In this document: one piece after another, positions 5,393 to 5,605 of the stretch | Position numbering within the stretch: position 1 is the first letter of the stretch | How the letters are laid out: each line of letters begins with the position of its first letter | Assembly: GCA_947630775.1 (NCBI GenBank) | Contig: CANRIY010000106.1 | Span: 1 to 5,605, forward strand | Reading direction: 5' to 3' | Length of the DNA: 5,605 bases | Source: an uncultured Clostridia bacterium | Lineage (GTDB): Bacteria > Bacillota > Clostridia > Christensenellales > Borkfalkiaceae | Program-made: the position numbers and the translations under genes | The notes under the pieces: generated by a model | Told to the model about the DNA's origin: nothing | What the model saw: the letters and a program-made list of their open reading frames with translations, nothing else | Database searches by the model: none

Positions 5393-5411
5393 CCCTCTCC
5401 TGAGGAGGGGG
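5393..5411. repeat. GC-rich hairpin
   Basis: CCCTCTCC (5393-5400) pairs with GGAGGGGG (5404-5411), one G/T wobble, around a TGA loop. It lies between two repeat elements, with no T run after it, so it is not a terminator. Confidence 0.6.
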
Positions 5412-5428
5412 TAGGGGGGTGGGCAATG

Positions 5429-5517
5429 GTTCTCAATTCGTCCGCCTTATTCTTGCCCACCCCTTGAGGGGTGGGTGCCCCCGAAGGGGGCGGAAGGGGT
5501 GTCATACGATTGAGAAC
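5429..5517. repeat. 89-bp element bounded by inverted GTTCTCAAT ends
   Basis: GTTCTCAAT (5429-5437) and ATTGAGAAC (5509-5517) are perfect inverted repeats. Between them sit two perfect hairpins: CCCACCCC-TTGA-GGGGTGGG (5456-5475) and GCCCCC-GAA-GGGGGC (5477-5491). The size matches the ~90-bp palindromes left of the lipoprotein gene, but the sequence is different. Confidence 0.65.
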
Positions 5518-5521
5518 GGCA

Positions 5522-5552
5522 ACCCCCACCACCGCCGCAAGCGGCGGAGCCG
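5522..5552. repeat. Inverted copy of the repeat at 1671-1698
   Basis: It begins ACCCCCACCACCGCC and ends GGCGGAGCCG; its reverse complement matches 1671-1698 apart from 3 extra bases. It contains its own hairpin, CCGCCGC-AA-GCGGCGG. Confidence 0.7.
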
Positions 5553-5605
5553 CCCCCTTCAAAGGGGGCAGCCGAGACACCCTCTCAGTCGCGCAAGGGC
5601 GCGCG
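5552..5605 (-). repeat. Multi-hairpin GC-rich repeat, partial copy at window end
   Basis: A GCCCCCTT-CA-AAGGGGGC hairpin (5552-5569) is followed by GCCGAGA and then CAGTCGCGC AAGGGC GCGCG. The last part is the same hairpin as at 1528-1547 in the same orientation, cut by the window end. Confidence 0.7.

Overview
The window looks like a piece of a GC-rich, low-copy chromosome from a Gram-positive (Bacillota/Clostridia-like) bacterium, probably a gut or metagenome-derived lineage. The reasons are a ClpC-type (not ClpA/ClpB-type) unfoldase, a strong AAAGGAG ribosome binding site, a Gram-positive style lipoprotein signal, collagen-like and GLUG-like surface-protein modules, and A-tract/T-tract intrinsic terminators. 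The clade assignment is inference; the window has no rRNA or other phylogenetic marker.

Layout: (1) 1-1352, the C-terminal part of a ClpC ATPase gene, cut by the window start and closed by a clean intrinsic terminator at 1376-1406. (2) 1407-2218, a non-coding stretch packed with palindromic repeats: GC-rich multi-hairpin elements, then three consecutive ~90-bp imperfect palindromes of different sequence but the same design (1729-1819, 1927-2016, 2043-2136). (3) 2219-2381, an abrupt AT-rich promoter region and leader with a TTGACA/TAAAAT pair whose spacer contains an uninterrupted run of eight G. (4) 2382-5102, one 906-residue secreted, probably lipid-anchored surface protein: signal peptide, four copies of a ~40-residue GDxYL module, a ten-triplet collagen-like stretch, a SAYELYVEQ...EEQWLESLKG linker and two GLUG-type beta-helix halves. 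(5) 5171-5202, a perfect 14-bp terminator hairpin. (6) 5203-5605, a second non-coding, repeat-packed stretch holding inverted copies of elements seen left of the lipoprotein gene.

The two genes are separate transcription units with no visible functional link: clpC is housekeeping proteolysis, while the lipoprotein is an accessory cell-surface gene set as an island between repeat arrays. The most interesting signal is the poly-G tract inside the promoter spacer, which has the architecture of a slipped-strand phase-variation switch for a surface protein. The second is the repeat system itself, with hairpins that keep the loop GCCCTT while their stems change in a compensatory way.
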